Source of the DNA: Paenibacillus urinalis
Lineage (GTDB): Bacteria; Bacillota; Bacilli; Paenibacillales; Paenibacillaceae
Direction: 5' to 3'
Assembly: GCF_028747985.1 (NCBI RefSeq)
Contig: NZ_CP118108.1
Span: 4,657,001 to 4,721,000, forward strand
DNA: 64,000 nucleotides
Part shown: piece after piece, positions 54,589 through 63,005 of the stretch
How positions within the stretch are numbered: the stretch's first letter is position 1
Layout: every line of letters starts with the position of its first letter
Notes under the pieces: generated by a model
What the model saw: the letters and a program-made list of their open reading frames with translations, nothing else
Database searches by the model: none
Told to the model about the DNA's origin: nothing
Made by a program: the position numbers and the translations under genes

Positions 54589-55368
54589 TTAGCTCAATTT
54601 ACTAAGATAGTTCTCTTTTACCCAATTGTAGCTGTTCTCAATGCTCTGAAGCGGTGGGTTCTGACATACATCCTGTTCTACAATCAGCCACTCTACTCCT
54701 GCTTGATCCGCTGCTTCAATAACAGCTGGCAGATTAACAGAGCCTTGTCCCAGCTCAAGAGTCTTCATTTGACCCTGCTCGTCCTTGGAGAAATCCTTCA
54801 GATGCAGCAATGGCAGGCGGTCTGTATATTTACCAATGTACTCGATTGGATCTTGACCTGCGAATTGTACCCAGCATACGTCCATCTCAACTTGAACCGC
54901 CTCAGGGGAAGTCTCGGCGAACATGGCATCAAAGGCATTGCTGTCTCCAACCGTGCCATGGAATTCGAAATCATGATTATGATATCCGAAGATCAAGCCT
55001 TGCTTACGAGCCTCTTTACCAATCTGCTCAAGCTCAGTGAACAATGCTGTCCAGCCTTCCGCCGTTTCCGGGCGGTCCTCCGGCATGAGGAATGGGCATA
55101 TCATATACTCAGCACCGATGGTTTTGAGATAATCAATCTCCTTCTGCAGGTCAGCACGCATCGCATGAAGGGACACATGACTGCTGAAGCCCTTAAGACC
55201 GAGACCGTCCAAAAGCGCTTTCATTTCTTCTGCAGGAATGTCACCATAACCGGCAAATTCAACACCTTCGTATCCAAGGTCAGCTACTTTCTTAAGTGTT
55301 CCTTTGAAATCTGCTGCGGTTTCATCACGAAGTGTGTACAGCTGTAGCCCGATATTGATCTTTCTCAT
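54589..55368 (-). CDS. Sugar phosphate isomerase/epimerase (TIM barrel)
   Basis: A 259-residue AP-endonuclease-2-like TIM-barrel protein. Metal ligands are probably His in YHNHDFEF, Asp in EMDVCW, His in LLHLKDF and Glu in IVEQDVC. The coupling of such a protein to a Gfo/Idh/MocA oxidoreductase is common in inositol and 3-keto-glycoside degradation. First gene of the operon. Not the same subfamily as the kdu-operon isomerase. Confidence 0.9.
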   Translation of the reverse strand: MRKINIGLQLYTLRDETAADFKGTLKKVADLGYEGVEFAGYGDIPAEEMKALLDGLGLKGFSSHVSLHAMRADLQKEIDYLKTIGAEYMICPFLMPEDRPETAEGWTALFTELEQIGKEARKQGLIFGYHNHDFEFHGTVGDSNAFDAMFAETSPEAVQVEMDVCWVQFAGQDPIEYIGKYTDRLPLLHLKDFSKDEQGQMKTLELGQGSVNLPAVIEAADQAGVEWLIVEQDVCQNPPLQSIENSYNWVKENYLSKLS

Positions 55369-55619
55369 GATCTATTACCTCTTTCTGTCGTAGGATAAAT
55401 AACTTAAACATCTGCATATGCACTAAATCGCTAATTTTTACAATGGTTCGCATCCAAACTGGGGTGTTTACTAAAACCCTTTCGTAAATCCGGGTCACCG
55501 ACATTCGTTTGAATCGAACTAGTTACATTGTAAGTCGAATTGGGCTAAAATGAACATATCCAATATGATCATAACATGAACTATTTGCTCATTATTTTGA
55601 CAGGAGGTTTAAAGTTCCC

Positions 55620-56429
55620 GTGGATACAACCCTGCTCCTATGCGATTATTCCTATCATTACAAGCCGTTCATTCAAAATACAAAAAGCGGATTGCCCCAC
55701 TATCTCTTTCGGCTGCAAACGGAAGGAAGCTGCAAAGTGTATTCACTGGGTCAAGAGCACACGCTCACCACTGGAGACCTTCTGCTGCTGAAGCCGGGAG
55801 ATGACTATCATCTTGTCGTGGAAGAGCCGGCGAACGAGGGCCGATTATCCAGCGGAGACTATTATCTGTTCTGCCAAGGACCCTGGATTGATGACTGGTG
55901 GTACAGAAGAAGATCCCGTCCTGCCGTCAGCCGGGTTGGTCTGGATGAGAAGCTTATCGGACTATGGCGCAATTTGCTATTAGAAAGACGACGGGGTTCA
56001 TTAGAGGAGAACACGGAGCTGGAGGATGTCCTGCTTCGCGGCTTATGCTTATACATCGACAGAGCGATCTCCGAAAATGTACAGACTGGACTAAAAGGAA
56101 CCTCTACGCTAAAGCTAAGGCGATTCATTGAGGAGCATGCGACAACCACCTTCAAGCTGGAGGAAGCAGCAAGCTACGCGGGGCTCAGTCTATCGAGTGC
56201 CGTTCGTTTATTCAAAGAGCATTATGGAAAAACCATGATCCAATACGCTATTGAGATCCGGCTGAAGGCAGCCGTGGAACAAATTAAATACAGCAACGAG
56301 ATGACGCTGGAGCATATTGCCGAAATATGCGGCTTTGCCAGCTATTCTTATTTTCACCGGGTATTCCGCGCACATTTCGGCCTATCCCCTGTAGAGTACC
56401 GTAACCAAATCGTTGATTCACCGCTTTAA
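55620..56429 (+). CDS. AraC-family transcriptional regulator
   Basis: A 269-residue protein starting at a GTG (AGGAGG 12 nt upstream). The N-terminal cupin-type sensing domain (about 1-130) includes GQEHTLTTGDLLLLKPGDDY. The C-terminal double helix-turn-helix (about 165-265) includes LEHIAEICGFASYSYFHRVFRAHFGLSP. It diverges from the isomerase/dehydrogenase operon across a 251-bp region and probably activates it. Its own promoter candidate is TTGGGC-N18-TATGAT upstream. Confidence 0.92.
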   Translation: MDTTLLLCDYSYHYKPFIQNTKSGLPHYLFRLQTEGSCKVYSLGQEHTLTTGDLLLLKPGDDYHLVVEEPANEGRLSSGDYYLFCQGPWIDDWWYRRRSRPAVSRVGLDEKLIGLWRNLLLERRRGSLEENTELEDVLLRGLCLYIDRAISENVQTGLKGTSTLKLRRFIEEHATTTFKLEEAASYAGLSLSSAVRLFKEHYGKTMIQYAIEIRLKAAVEQIKYSNEMTLEHIAEICGFASYSYFHRVFRAHFGLSPVEYRNQIVDSPL

Positions 56430-56511
56430 CTATTTTTAAGATGAATGACTTAGAAGATGAAATACTCATCCGATTAATGAATTAATGAATCCCTTTTGAA
56501 GAGGAGCGCAT

Positions 56512-57399
56512 ATGGAACGAGATAAAGAAACGAGGACTCAAATTGAAGAGGATAACCGAACCGTCTTTGCCTTGCTCAGCCATTATCTGAATCAAGCGCC
56601 TGATCTTATCACCTCAGAGGAGATTCAGGAAATTACGGCGTACGGTGTTACTGAAGAATATGCCTTTAACGTGATTTTGGCAGGAGCGTTCGGACTTGAT
56701 ATTAACGAGCATGCTTATCATAAAGAGCTGTTTGACCATTATTTTATGCGTATGACGCATAAGCTGGATATGAGTGAATACTACAATAATCCCTACTATA
56801 AGAATATTGAGATCCCTAACGTCCAGATCGGTAACAGCCGGTTAAAATATGAGCGATACAAGCCTTACGAGGGCTTTGTATGCAATGACATCATTCGTAC
56901 GGAGGAGGGAAGGCAGCTTCCGCAGATCGGCTTTTTCGATGAGGAATTCAGGTTCCCTGCCGTTCTCGAAAATGACCGGATCTGGATGACCATTACGCCG
57001 AATGAGATCGAAACGATGAAGGAGCCGGTTGAAGCGGCTTTTGGCAATGTGCTGACCTTCGGTCTTGGTCTCGGCTATTACGCTTATATGGTTTCCATAA
57101 AAGATAACGTGAGCAGCGTCACCATCGTCGAAGCGAATGAGCATGTCATTAGACTGTTCAAGAAGCACATTCTGCCTCAGTTTGCTCATGGACATAAGAT
57201 TCGCATCATTCAAGCGGATGCATTCGAGTATGCGGAGCGCGAGCTGTCCTCCGGTGCATATGATTATGTCTTTACGGATTTGTGGCATGATGTGTCCGAT
57301 GGAGCGGAGCTCTACTTGCGGATGAAGAGCTATGAGGAGCATAACCCAAATACAGTGTTCTCCTATTGGATTGAGAAATCCATATTATGTTACCTGTGA
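56512..57399 (+). CDS. SAM-dependent methyltransferase-like (spermidine-synthase fold) protein
   Basis: A 295-residue protein. The C-terminal half has a class-I Rossmann methyltransferase pattern: glycine-rich FGLGLGYYAY (about 183-192), acidic VEANEHV, QADAFEYAE and DYVFTDLWHD. The N-terminal 150 residues are helical and then beta-rich, without a known domain that I recognise. The fold resembles spermidine-synthase-like proteins, but the polyamine-site residues are not evident. Monocistronic with its own hairpin terminator. Substrate unknown. Confidence 0.72.
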   Translation: MERDKETRTQIEEDNRTVFALLSHYLNQAPDLITSEEIQEITAYGVTEEYAFNVILAGAFGLDINEHAYHKELFDHYFMRMTHKLDMSEYYNNPYYKNIEIPNVQIGNSRLKYERYKPYEGFVCNDIIRTEEGRQLPQIGFFDEEFRFPAVLENDRIWMTITPNEIETMKEPVEAAFGNVLTFGLGLGYYAYMVSIKDNVSSVTIVEANEHVIRLFKKHILPQFAHGHKIRIIQADAFEYAERELSSGAYDYVFTDLWHDVSDGAELYLRMKSYEEHNPNTVFSYWIEKSILCYL

Positions 57400-57404
57400 T
57401 GGAA

Positions 57405-57442
57405 AATAGCGATCATCTTCAATTTGGAAGATCATCGCTATT
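57405..57442. terminator. Bidirectional hairpin between methyltransferase-like and permease genes
   Basis: AATAGCGATCATCTTC pairs with GAAGATCATCGCTATT except for one central C-C mismatch, with a 6-nt loop. It lies between convergent genes; the flanking T tracts are short. Confidence 0.75.
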
Positions 57443-57457
57443 GGTTTATATTACGGT

Positions 57458-58141
57458 TTAGATCTCCCCTATACGGGTATCTACGGTTGCAATCGCCAGG
57501 TATACACTTCCCAACCCAAGCAGACATAACACGATGTTCACTAGATTCGTATGAAGGTCCATATCCAGCAGAAACCCGAAATTTTGAAATTGCATCAGGA
57601 ATATGGCGCATAGAACCGCGGGAATAGTGGCTCTCAGCCAAACGCCGAAGATAAAGAATGGGATGAGACTAGCCAGGGTGATAATAACGGATTGGATCAA
57701 ACTGCGACTGAAGTAGGCTGTTATATCCGCTGAACTCAGCTGTCCTTCAATAAAGTGCAAGCTCTGATTGAGCAGGAAGGTCGCTGCTCCCGACAAGATA
57801 CAAGACACGAACGTACAGATAAACACAAAAGCCGCGATAAACAGAACCTTAGCCAGCATTAGCTTTCTCCGGCTTATGGGGTAACCAAAGGATAGAGACA
57901 TCGTCTTATATTTGTATTCCTCAATGACTACCTGATTAATGAGTGAAGCTCCGAACAGAATAAACCCCATTTGAATCGACATCATAAGTGTAGTCATAGC
58001 TTCATAGCTTTGCCCAAAATCAGGGAGCGTTCTTACTAACAACATCGGCATAAACATGATCACTAACGTATAGATGACAACCTCGCTGATCACCATCTTG
58101 CGCTTCAGCTTCTTCCATTCGAGTGCCATGAGCTTAACCAA
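57458..58141 (-). CDS. ABC-2 permease (peptide-antibiotic immunity type)
   Basis: A membrane protein with six helices of the BcrB/LanE-G type. The frame is open to 58225, but a TTG at 58141 has GGAGGTG 6 nt upstream. It overlaps the ATPase stop, giving 227 residues beginning VKLMALEWKKLKRKM. ATG 58129 is an alternative. The basic N-terminal amphipathic start is typical of these permeases. It follows the ATPase gene and should form its membrane partner in export or removal of a lantibiotic-like peptide. Confidence 0.82.
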   Translation of the reverse strand: MVKLMALEWKKLKRKMVISEVVIYTLVIMFMPMLLVRTLPDFGQSYEAMTTLMMSIQMGFILFGASLINQVVIEEYKYKTMSLSFGYPISRRKLMLAKVLFIAAFVFICTFVSCILSGAATFLLNQSLHFIEGQLSSADITAYFSRSLIQSVIITLASLIPFFIFGVWLRATIPAVLCAIFLMQFQNFGFLLDMDLHTNLVNIVLCLLGLGSVYLAIATVDTRIGEI

Positions 58142-59057
58142 CTTTGCCACCTCCGTGAATTTGTCCATAAAAGTAGTCTTCCAGGGAATGACTATGCTTC
58201 TGAATGGCCTCAATATCCACATCATGCAGAATCAGCATTTTGGAAATCTCACTTTGGGCGATCTGCTGATCATAGATTCGTATCTGACGGTCATTCATTA
58301 TCTTCATGTTGTTAATTTGGAGCTTATGCTCCAGCAAAAAGGCAGCCGTGTCCACATCCTTCGTCGTAATTTCAATATAATTGGTTTGCATCTTTCGAAT
58401 GTCCTCAAGATTCACTTCATTAACTAACTTCCCATCCTTGATAACGCCAATCCGGTCTGCTACCTGCTCAATCTCCCCTAGAATATGACTGGACAGGAGA
58501 AAGGATATTCCATATTCCTTATTCAGCATCCGGATTAAATCCCTCATATCCTTAATACCGATCGGGTCAAGTCCGTTCGTAGGCTCATCGAGAATAATGA
58601 GCTCCGGTTTGGTGATCATTGCTCTTGCAATGCCCAGGCGCTGCTTCATCCCCAGCGAATATTCACTGACCATTTTTCCTTCCTGCCCATTTAGATGCAC
58701 CATATCGATCGCCTGCAGTATTGCTTTTTTGTCATAAAAGCCCAGGTATTCACAGTGAAGCTGCAAGTTGTCCATCGCCGTCAAGTGTTCGAAGAAGATC
58801 GGGTACTCGATAATGCTGCCTACCCGCTTCAGTCCGGACTTCTCTGACGAAGTCAGTTTTTTGCCAAATAACATAATCTCACCTGAGGTAGGTCGCATAA
58901 TGCCGGTCAGCATCTTCATGATCGTTGTTTTACCTGCTCCGTTTTGTCCGAGAAAGCCATATATTTCACCTCTTCGGATGTGAAGGTTCACACCCGATAC
59001 AAGCAGCCGGCCACGAGATTTCTTCGTTAACTGTTCCGTCATCACCACATCATCCAT
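58134..59057 (-). CDS. ABC ATPase, BcrA/LanF type
   Basis: A 307-residue ATPase with Walker A GQNGAGKTT (about 37-45), signature YSLGMKQRLGIA, Walker B LIILDEP and switch His in SSHILGEI. The SLGM variant of the signature and the C-terminal extension are typical of bacitracin/lantibiotic immunity ATPases. It is downstream of a two-component system, with a 200-bp gap that holds a promoter and an OmpR-type direct repeat. Peptide substrate unknown. Confidence 0.9.
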   Translation of the reverse strand: MDDVVMTEQLTKKSRGRLLVSGVNLHIRRGEIYGFLGQNGAGKTTIMKMLTGIMRPTSGEIMLFGKKLTSSEKSGLKRVGSIIEYPIFFEHLTAMDNLQLHCEYLGFYDKKAILQAIDMVHLNGQEGKMVSEYSLGMKQRLGIARAMITKPELIILDEPTNGLDPIGIKDMRDLIRMLNKEYGISFLLSSHILGEIEQVADRIGVIKDGKLVNEVNLEDIRKMQTNYIEITTKDVDTAAFLLEHKLQINNMKIMNDRQIRIYDQQIAQSEISKMLILHDVDIEAIQKHSHSLEDYFYGQIHGGGKVG

Positions 59058-59103
59058 TTTCTCTTCTTTCCTCCTCTATTTCTGCGTCCCTCTTCTTACT
59101 TCT

Positions 59104-59156
59104 ATCATAATCAGTCACATTTGCTTTTTTCTTTCCCATTTCTTACTTGTTTCTTA
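59104..59156 (-). promoter_or_regulatory. Promoter with OmpR-type direct repeat ahead of the immunity ABC genes
   Basis: TAAGAAA-N4-TAAGAAA on the minus strand (59156-59139) is a 7-bp direct repeat with 11-bp period, as bound by NisR/SpaR-like response regulators. TATGAT (59109-59104) lies 30 bp downstream, with no recognisable -35 at 17 bp. That arrangement is expected of an activator-dependent promoter. Confidence 0.6.
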
Positions 59157-59257
59157 AGTTTCACAAAAAGGAGTCGTTCAATGGAGTAAAATGATCTCTG
59201 TCGCACATCAATCAAAAAAGAGCTGCTCCTCGTTGAACACCTCTCCTCTGATCCAGA

Positions 59258-60193
59258 TCAATATGTAATTTGTTTAAAATGGCAAGTAAAGCTTGTTCTC
59301 TCATACGGCCTACTGTTCAAATGAATGGTTCCCTTCATCGCTTCGGTTAAACGTTTAGATATACTGAGTCCGAGCCCGCTTCCTTGAAACTGTGGATTTC
59401 TAGCATCATCGAGCGTATACAGCCGTTCAAACACCTTGGCCTGATCGTGCTCGTCGATTCCCTTGCCCTTATCCCACACCTCCAGGATCACTATGCCATC
59501 CTGCTCTTGCAGTGTTAAGCCAAAGACCCCTCCATCACTTCCATACCGGATTGAATTCGAGATCAAATTGCTGATGACCCGGTTCAAAGCATCCTCATTG
59601 CCCAAAATATATAATGGATGTTCCGGGATGGCCACCTCGACTTGAAGCTTCTTCTCCAGGAGCAGCTCGTAAAAATCCAAAATGTTCTTCTTACATATCT
59701 CATTGAGTGAAATTTTGCTCAGAGGAACCACGTAATCGTCGGATTCCAGCTTAACCAGATCGAAAAATTGATTCAGAAGCCCTGTCAGACTCCACACCTT
59801 ATCATGGAGCCGCCCCATCAGGACGTGCCTGTCCTCGTCCGTTAGGTGATCCGCGTATCTTAATTTCTCTACATATCCCAATATCACAGTGAGCGGCGTC
59901 TTCAGATCATGAGACATATTGGCAATCAGCTTGCGTAAGCTGTCTTTGGCCTTGATATAATCCGCGGTTAGCTTCTGATTATGATCGAGCAGACGATTGA
60001 CCTGGACTAGCAGCTGCTGCAGCTCCTGTTCTCCGGTAGGAAGCAGTACCTTTTCCGCCGTCTCCAGCCGAATAATTTCATCCATTTTTGTGCTGATGTC
60101 GGTTATCGCTTCCTTCAATCTCCTTCGGGACAAATATTGAATAACGACGACACCAATTAATAGGATAATAATGACATATAGGAAGTTCACCAT
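59258..60193 (-). CDS. Sensor histidine kinase with a single N-terminal membrane segment
   Basis: A 311-residue kinase with one N-terminal hydrophobic segment (about 3-20) and almost no extracellular loop. The dimerisation domain has His95 (NMSHDLKTPLT), and the N, G1 and G2 boxes lie at about 215-290. Kinases without a sensor domain often read the state of an ABC transporter or the membrane, which fits the downstream immunity-type ABC genes. It starts 2 bp after the response regulator gene. Confidence 0.92.
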   Translation of the reverse strand: MVNFLYVIIILLIGVVVIQYLSRRRLKEAITDISTKMDEIIRLETAEKVLLPTGEQELQQLLVQVNRLLDHNQKLTADYIKAKDSLRKLIANMSHDLKTPLTVILGYVEKLRYADHLTDEDRHVLMGRLHDKVWSLTGLLNQFFDLVKLESDDYVVPLSKISLNEICKKNILDFYELLLEKKLQVEVAIPEHPLYILGNEDALNRVISNLISNSIRYGSDGGVFGLTLQEQDGIVILEVWDKGKGIDEHDQAKVFERLYTLDDARNPQFQGSGLGLSISKRLTEAMKGTIHLNSRPYERTSFTCHFKQITY

Positions 60194-60195
60194 GG

Positions 60196-60891
60196 TTACT
60201 CCCCCAGCTTATAACCGATGCCCCATATGGTACGAATATACTTAGGCTCGGAAGGATTCTCTTCAATCTTCTCACGAAGTCTTCTAATATGAACATTAAT
60301 GACATTTTCATTACCATAATACTCGTCTTCCCAGATCAGATTGTACATCTGCTCCTTCGTAAACACTCGGCTCTGATTCTTCATCAGCAGCTTCAATATT
60401 TGAAATTCCTTGGAGGTCAGCTGGACAGTGCTATTCTGTAGCTGTACAGTAAAAGAATGAAGGTCGAGAGAGAGCTCCTTGTAATGGAGCATGGATGGAA
60501 GGGAACTGATGTCTGTTGGGAGATACTGCGTTGATCTGCGAATTGCGGCATTGACTCTAGCCGTTAATTCGATCATCGAAAATGGCTTGCTGATGTAATC
60601 ATCTGCACCGAATCCGAGACCGAGCGCCTTGTCCAGATCACTTCCTTTGGCCGAGATGATCAGCACAGGGATGGTACTGGTCTCTCTTACCGCTCTAAGC
60701 AGCTCCATTCCATTCAGCTTAGGCAGCATTAAATCAAGCAGGAGCAAATCCGGTTCTATAGAATGAAAAAGTGCCAGCGCCTCTTCTCCATCGAAGGCGG
60801 CGTCTACTTTATAGTTCTCCTGTCCAAGCGCACTTGCGATTAATTGATTGATTTCCACGTCATCCTCTACCAGCAGGATTCGTTTCTGCAT
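60196..60891 (-). CDS. OmpR-family response regulator
   Basis: A 231-residue regulator. The receiver domain has Asp53 (LLLLDLMLP) and conserved Lys in YISKPF. The C-terminal winged helix (about 135-228) contains the LTSKEFQILKLLMKNQ and NVINVHIRRLREKI motifs. It is first in the regulator-kinase pair and is the probable ligand of the direct repeat at 59139-59156. Confidence 0.95.
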   Translation of the reverse strand: MQKRILLVEDDVEINQLIASALGQENYKVDAAFDGEEALALFHSIEPDLLLLDLMLPKLNGMELLRAVRETSTIPVLIISAKGSDLDKALGLGFGADDYISKPFSMIELTARVNAAIRRSTQYLPTDISSLPSMLHYKELSLDLHSFTVQLQNSTVQLTSKEFQILKLLMKNQSRVFTKEQMYNLIWEDEYYGNENVINVHIRRLREKIEENPSEPKYIRTIWGIGYKLGE

Positions 60892-60992
60892 CCGAACACA
60901 TCCATTCCTTTGACTAGATTGAAGGTATATTGTTCCTCTCCTTATTTCTATGCAGTACTCTCAAGTTCCTGTCTATTTCCGAGTTTAAAGAC

Positions 60993-61069
60993 GAAAACCA
61001 CCTGGATCGAAGTGTCCCCCAAAGTTAGACAATGCTGACATTGAGGGTACAATTCATCTCAGGTGGTTT
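60993..61069 (-). terminator. Inverted repeat after the merR-type gene, possibly derived from an IS3-family end
   Basis: AAACCACCTG and CAGGTGGTTT pair over a 55-nt interval just after the merR-type gene on the minus strand and end in TTTTC, so termination is plausible. The interval holds GTGTCCCCCAAAGTTAGACA, which resembles terminal sequences of IS3/IS150-type elements. No transposase is nearby. The IS origin is a guess from memory of such ends. Confidence 0.4.
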
Positions 61070-61076
61070 CTTTGGG

Positions 61077-61487
61077 TTACTGTGTAATCACCATTTTTTT
61101 AGTCTTATGAATATCTTCTGTTCCGGCATCAAGTGCGGTCTTGTAATATAAGCATTTATGTTCAATGACTTCCATTGTCTTCTTCAGTTCTTCCATCTGT
61201 GCTTCTACCGTGGCTCTTCGTTCGATGAACATATCATGTCTCTGCTGTAACGTCGCATCTCCATCCGAGCACCAGTCAATAAAGCTTTTAATTTCTTTGA
61301 TCGGCATCCCGGTAGATTTGAGACATTCAATAATTTTTAATGATTCCATGTCTGATTCCTTAAACAATCTTTTTCCACCGGCTGCACGTTCTACAAAAGG
61401 CAAAAGCCCCTCCTTGTCGTAATAACGTAACGTGTAAGGGGTAAGGTTCAATTCTTTGGCAACTTCACTAATCGTATATGTCTTCAT
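61077..61487 (-). CDS. adhR: MerR-family regulator, AdhR/NmlR-like
   Basis: A 136-residue protein. The N-terminal MerR winged helix (YTISEVAKELNLTPYTLRYYDKEGLLP) is followed by a coiled-coil dimerisation helix (about 78-120). A cysteine at position 55 (IIECLKSTGMPI) occupies the place used by aldehyde-sensing NmlR/AdhR proteins. It diverges from a zinc alcohol dehydrogenase gene, the same pairing as adhR-adhA of B. subtilis. Two operators are visible between the genes. It probably activates aldehyde detoxification. Confidence 0.85.
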   Translation of the reverse strand: MKTYTISEVAKELNLTPYTLRYYDKEGLLPFVERAAGGKRLFKESDMESLKIIECLKSTGMPIKEIKSFIDWCSDGDATLQQRHDMFIERRATVEAQMEELKKTMEVIEHKCLYYKTALDAGTEDIHKTKKMVITQ

Positions 61488-61517
61488 GCGAATCCACTAC
61501 TCTCCCATTCTCTTAAA

Positions 61518-61547
61518 CATAGACTTAGAGTTAACTCTAAGTCTATG
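61518..61547 (-). promoter_or_regulatory. 30-bp perfect palindrome, MerR-type operator/promoter of adhR-like gene
   Basis: A perfect palindrome with arm CATAGACTTAGAGTT. On the minus strand TAGACT and TATGTT are separated by 18 bp centred on the palindrome, which fits an autoregulated MerR promoter. The core CTTAGAGTTAACT recurs before the adh gene. Confidence 0.75.
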
Positions 61548-61630
61548 CAATTCTATCAAGGACTAGAGATACTGTCAAAGCAAATCCTGCGACTTAGGAA
61601 CGAATTTGCTGCACACTCGATCTTTGTGGC

Positions 61631-61661
61631 TTGACTTAGAGTTAACTATAACATTTAACAT
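61631..61661 (+). promoter_or_regulatory. MerR-type promoter of the alcohol dehydrogenase gene
   Basis: TTGACT (61631-61636) and TAACAT (61656-61661) with an over-long 19-bp spacer that contains TAGAGTTAACTATAA, an imperfect copy of the adhR operator. Long spacers with the operator between -35 and -10 are the mark of MerR-activated promoters. Confidence 0.7.
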
Positions 61662-61788
61662 GGACATGCAAGAGAGGTTTCTAAGGCAGAGAATGAATTA
61701 AAGATATCCTTAAACAAGTAAGCTTACTTTCTCCTTGGATAGGGCCTGTCTCTTGAAAATAAAAATTATACTCTAGGAGGTTACAATT

Positions 61789-62829
61789 ATGATAACGGCT
61801 AAAGCACGGGCTGTAGATGGTCCCGATCAATCCTTTAGAGCAGCTGAAATAAAAAGACGGGATCTCGATACCCATGATATCCTGATCGAAATTAAATATG
61901 CAGGTATTTGCCATTCCGATATCCATACTGCTCACGGTGAATGGGGAGAAGTGAACTACCCTCTCGTACCTGGACATGAGATTGCAGGAATCGTAGCCGA
62001 TGTAGGCTCCGAAGTGACCAAATATAAAGTCGGGGACCGGGTAGGCGTTGGCTGTATGGTTGACTCGTGCGGGGATTGTGTGAACTGTCGTAAAGGAGAA
62101 GAGCAATACTGTCTTAAGGGAAATATCCCTACCTACGCGGGCGTGGACAAGTATGGTGAACCTACACAAGGAGGATATTCTACCCATATTGTCGTTACGG
62201 AAGGCTTTGTCGTCCGGATTCCGGACAACATTGAGCTTGATGCAGCAGCTCCACTACTCTGTGCTGGGATTACCACTTATTCGCCGCTTCGCCGCTGGGA
62301 AGCCGCTCCCGGCAAGAAAGTCGCTGTGGTTGGCATGGGTGGTCTTGGTCATATGGCGGTTCAAATTGCACATGCGATGGGTGCTGAAGTCACCGTTCTG
62401 TCCCAATCTCTAAAGAAAAAGGAAGATGGTTTGCAGCTTGGCGCAGACAGCTACTATGCTACAAGTGATCCGGAGACATTCAAGAAACTGGCGGGAACCT
62501 TTGATTTAATTATTAATACGGTAAGCGCTAGTTTGAATATGGATGCTTACTTCTCTCTGCTCACCCTTGACGGAACATTGGTGAACGTCGGTGCGCCTGG
62601 AGAGCCGCTGTCCCTTAATGTCATGTCTCTCATTGGGCATCGCCGTTCCTTCGCAGGCTCCATGATTGGCGGCATCCGTGAAACACAGGAGATGCTCGAT
62701 TTCTGTGCAGAACACAATATCGCTCCGAAGATTGAGGTCATATCGGCCGATCAGATTGACGAAGCGTACAAGCGGGTTCTCGCTTCAGATGTGAAGTACA
62801 GATTCGTAATTGATACGAGCACGATGTAA
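61789..62829 (+). CDS. adhA: Zinc-dependent alcohol dehydrogenase (YahK/CAD-like)
   Basis: A 346-residue medium-chain dehydrogenase. Catalytic zinc ligands are Cys41 (GICHSD), His in PGHE and Cys in LLCAG; the structural zinc Cys set is in [15 protein letters not shown]. The cofactor fold is GMGGLG, followed by a Ser/Lys segment (SQSLKKK) that favours NADPH. Members reduce a broad range of aldehydes. Control by the divergent AdhR-like regulator points to aldehyde (formaldehyde or methylglyoxal) detoxification. Confidence 0.92.
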   Translation: MITAKARAVDGPDQSFRAAEIKRRDLDTHDILIEIKYAGICHSDIHTAHGEWGEVNYPLVPGHEIAGIVADVGSEVTKYKVGDRVGVGCMVDSCGDCVNCRKGEEQYCLKGNIPTYAGVDKYGEPTQGGYSTHIVVTEGFVVRIPDNIELDAAAPLLCAGITTYSPLRRWEAAPGKKVAVVGMGGLGHMAVQIAHAMGAEVTVLSQSLKKKEDGLQLGADSYYATSDPETFKKLAGTFDLIINTVSASLNMDAYFSLLTLDGTLVNVGAPGEPLSLNVMSLIGHRRSFAGSMIGGIRETQEMLDFCAEHNIAPKIEVISADQIDEAYKRVLASDVKYRFVIDTSTM

Positions 62830-62882
62830 TAAACAATAATGCGTTTCATATCTGTTCAGGGCTCGTCTTCGTTCGGTCATGA

Positions 62883-62931
62883 ATAAATGAAAGGCCGGCC
62901 TGCAAATCATGTAGGTCGGCCTTTCATTTAT
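62883..62931. terminator. Hairpin terminator between adh and pentapeptide genes
   Basis: A 19-bp stem with one G-U type position (arm ATAAATGAAAGGCCGGCCT) and an 11-nt loop between convergent genes. Confidence 0.85.
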
Positions 62932-63005
62932 CCTGTGCAGCTGATCGGCTATTGCTCAATTCTGCTGTTTGCCTGCTTTATTTTATAAGGCATATCTAAT
63001 AAGGC

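Larger units (their letters stand above)
61488..61788. other. 301-bp divergent control region of adhR-like and adh genes
   Basis: Besides the two operator/promoter units listed separately (61518-61547 and 61631-61661), it holds the adh ribosome-binding site (AGGAGG before 61789). The 80 bp between the operators shows nothing notable. About 130 bp of leader precede the adh gene. Confidence 0.6.

Noticed and set aside
55504..55518. TTCG...CGAA inverted repeat in the AraC/isomerase divergent region
   Set aside because: Arms of only 4 bp with an odd spacing; too short to separate from chance.
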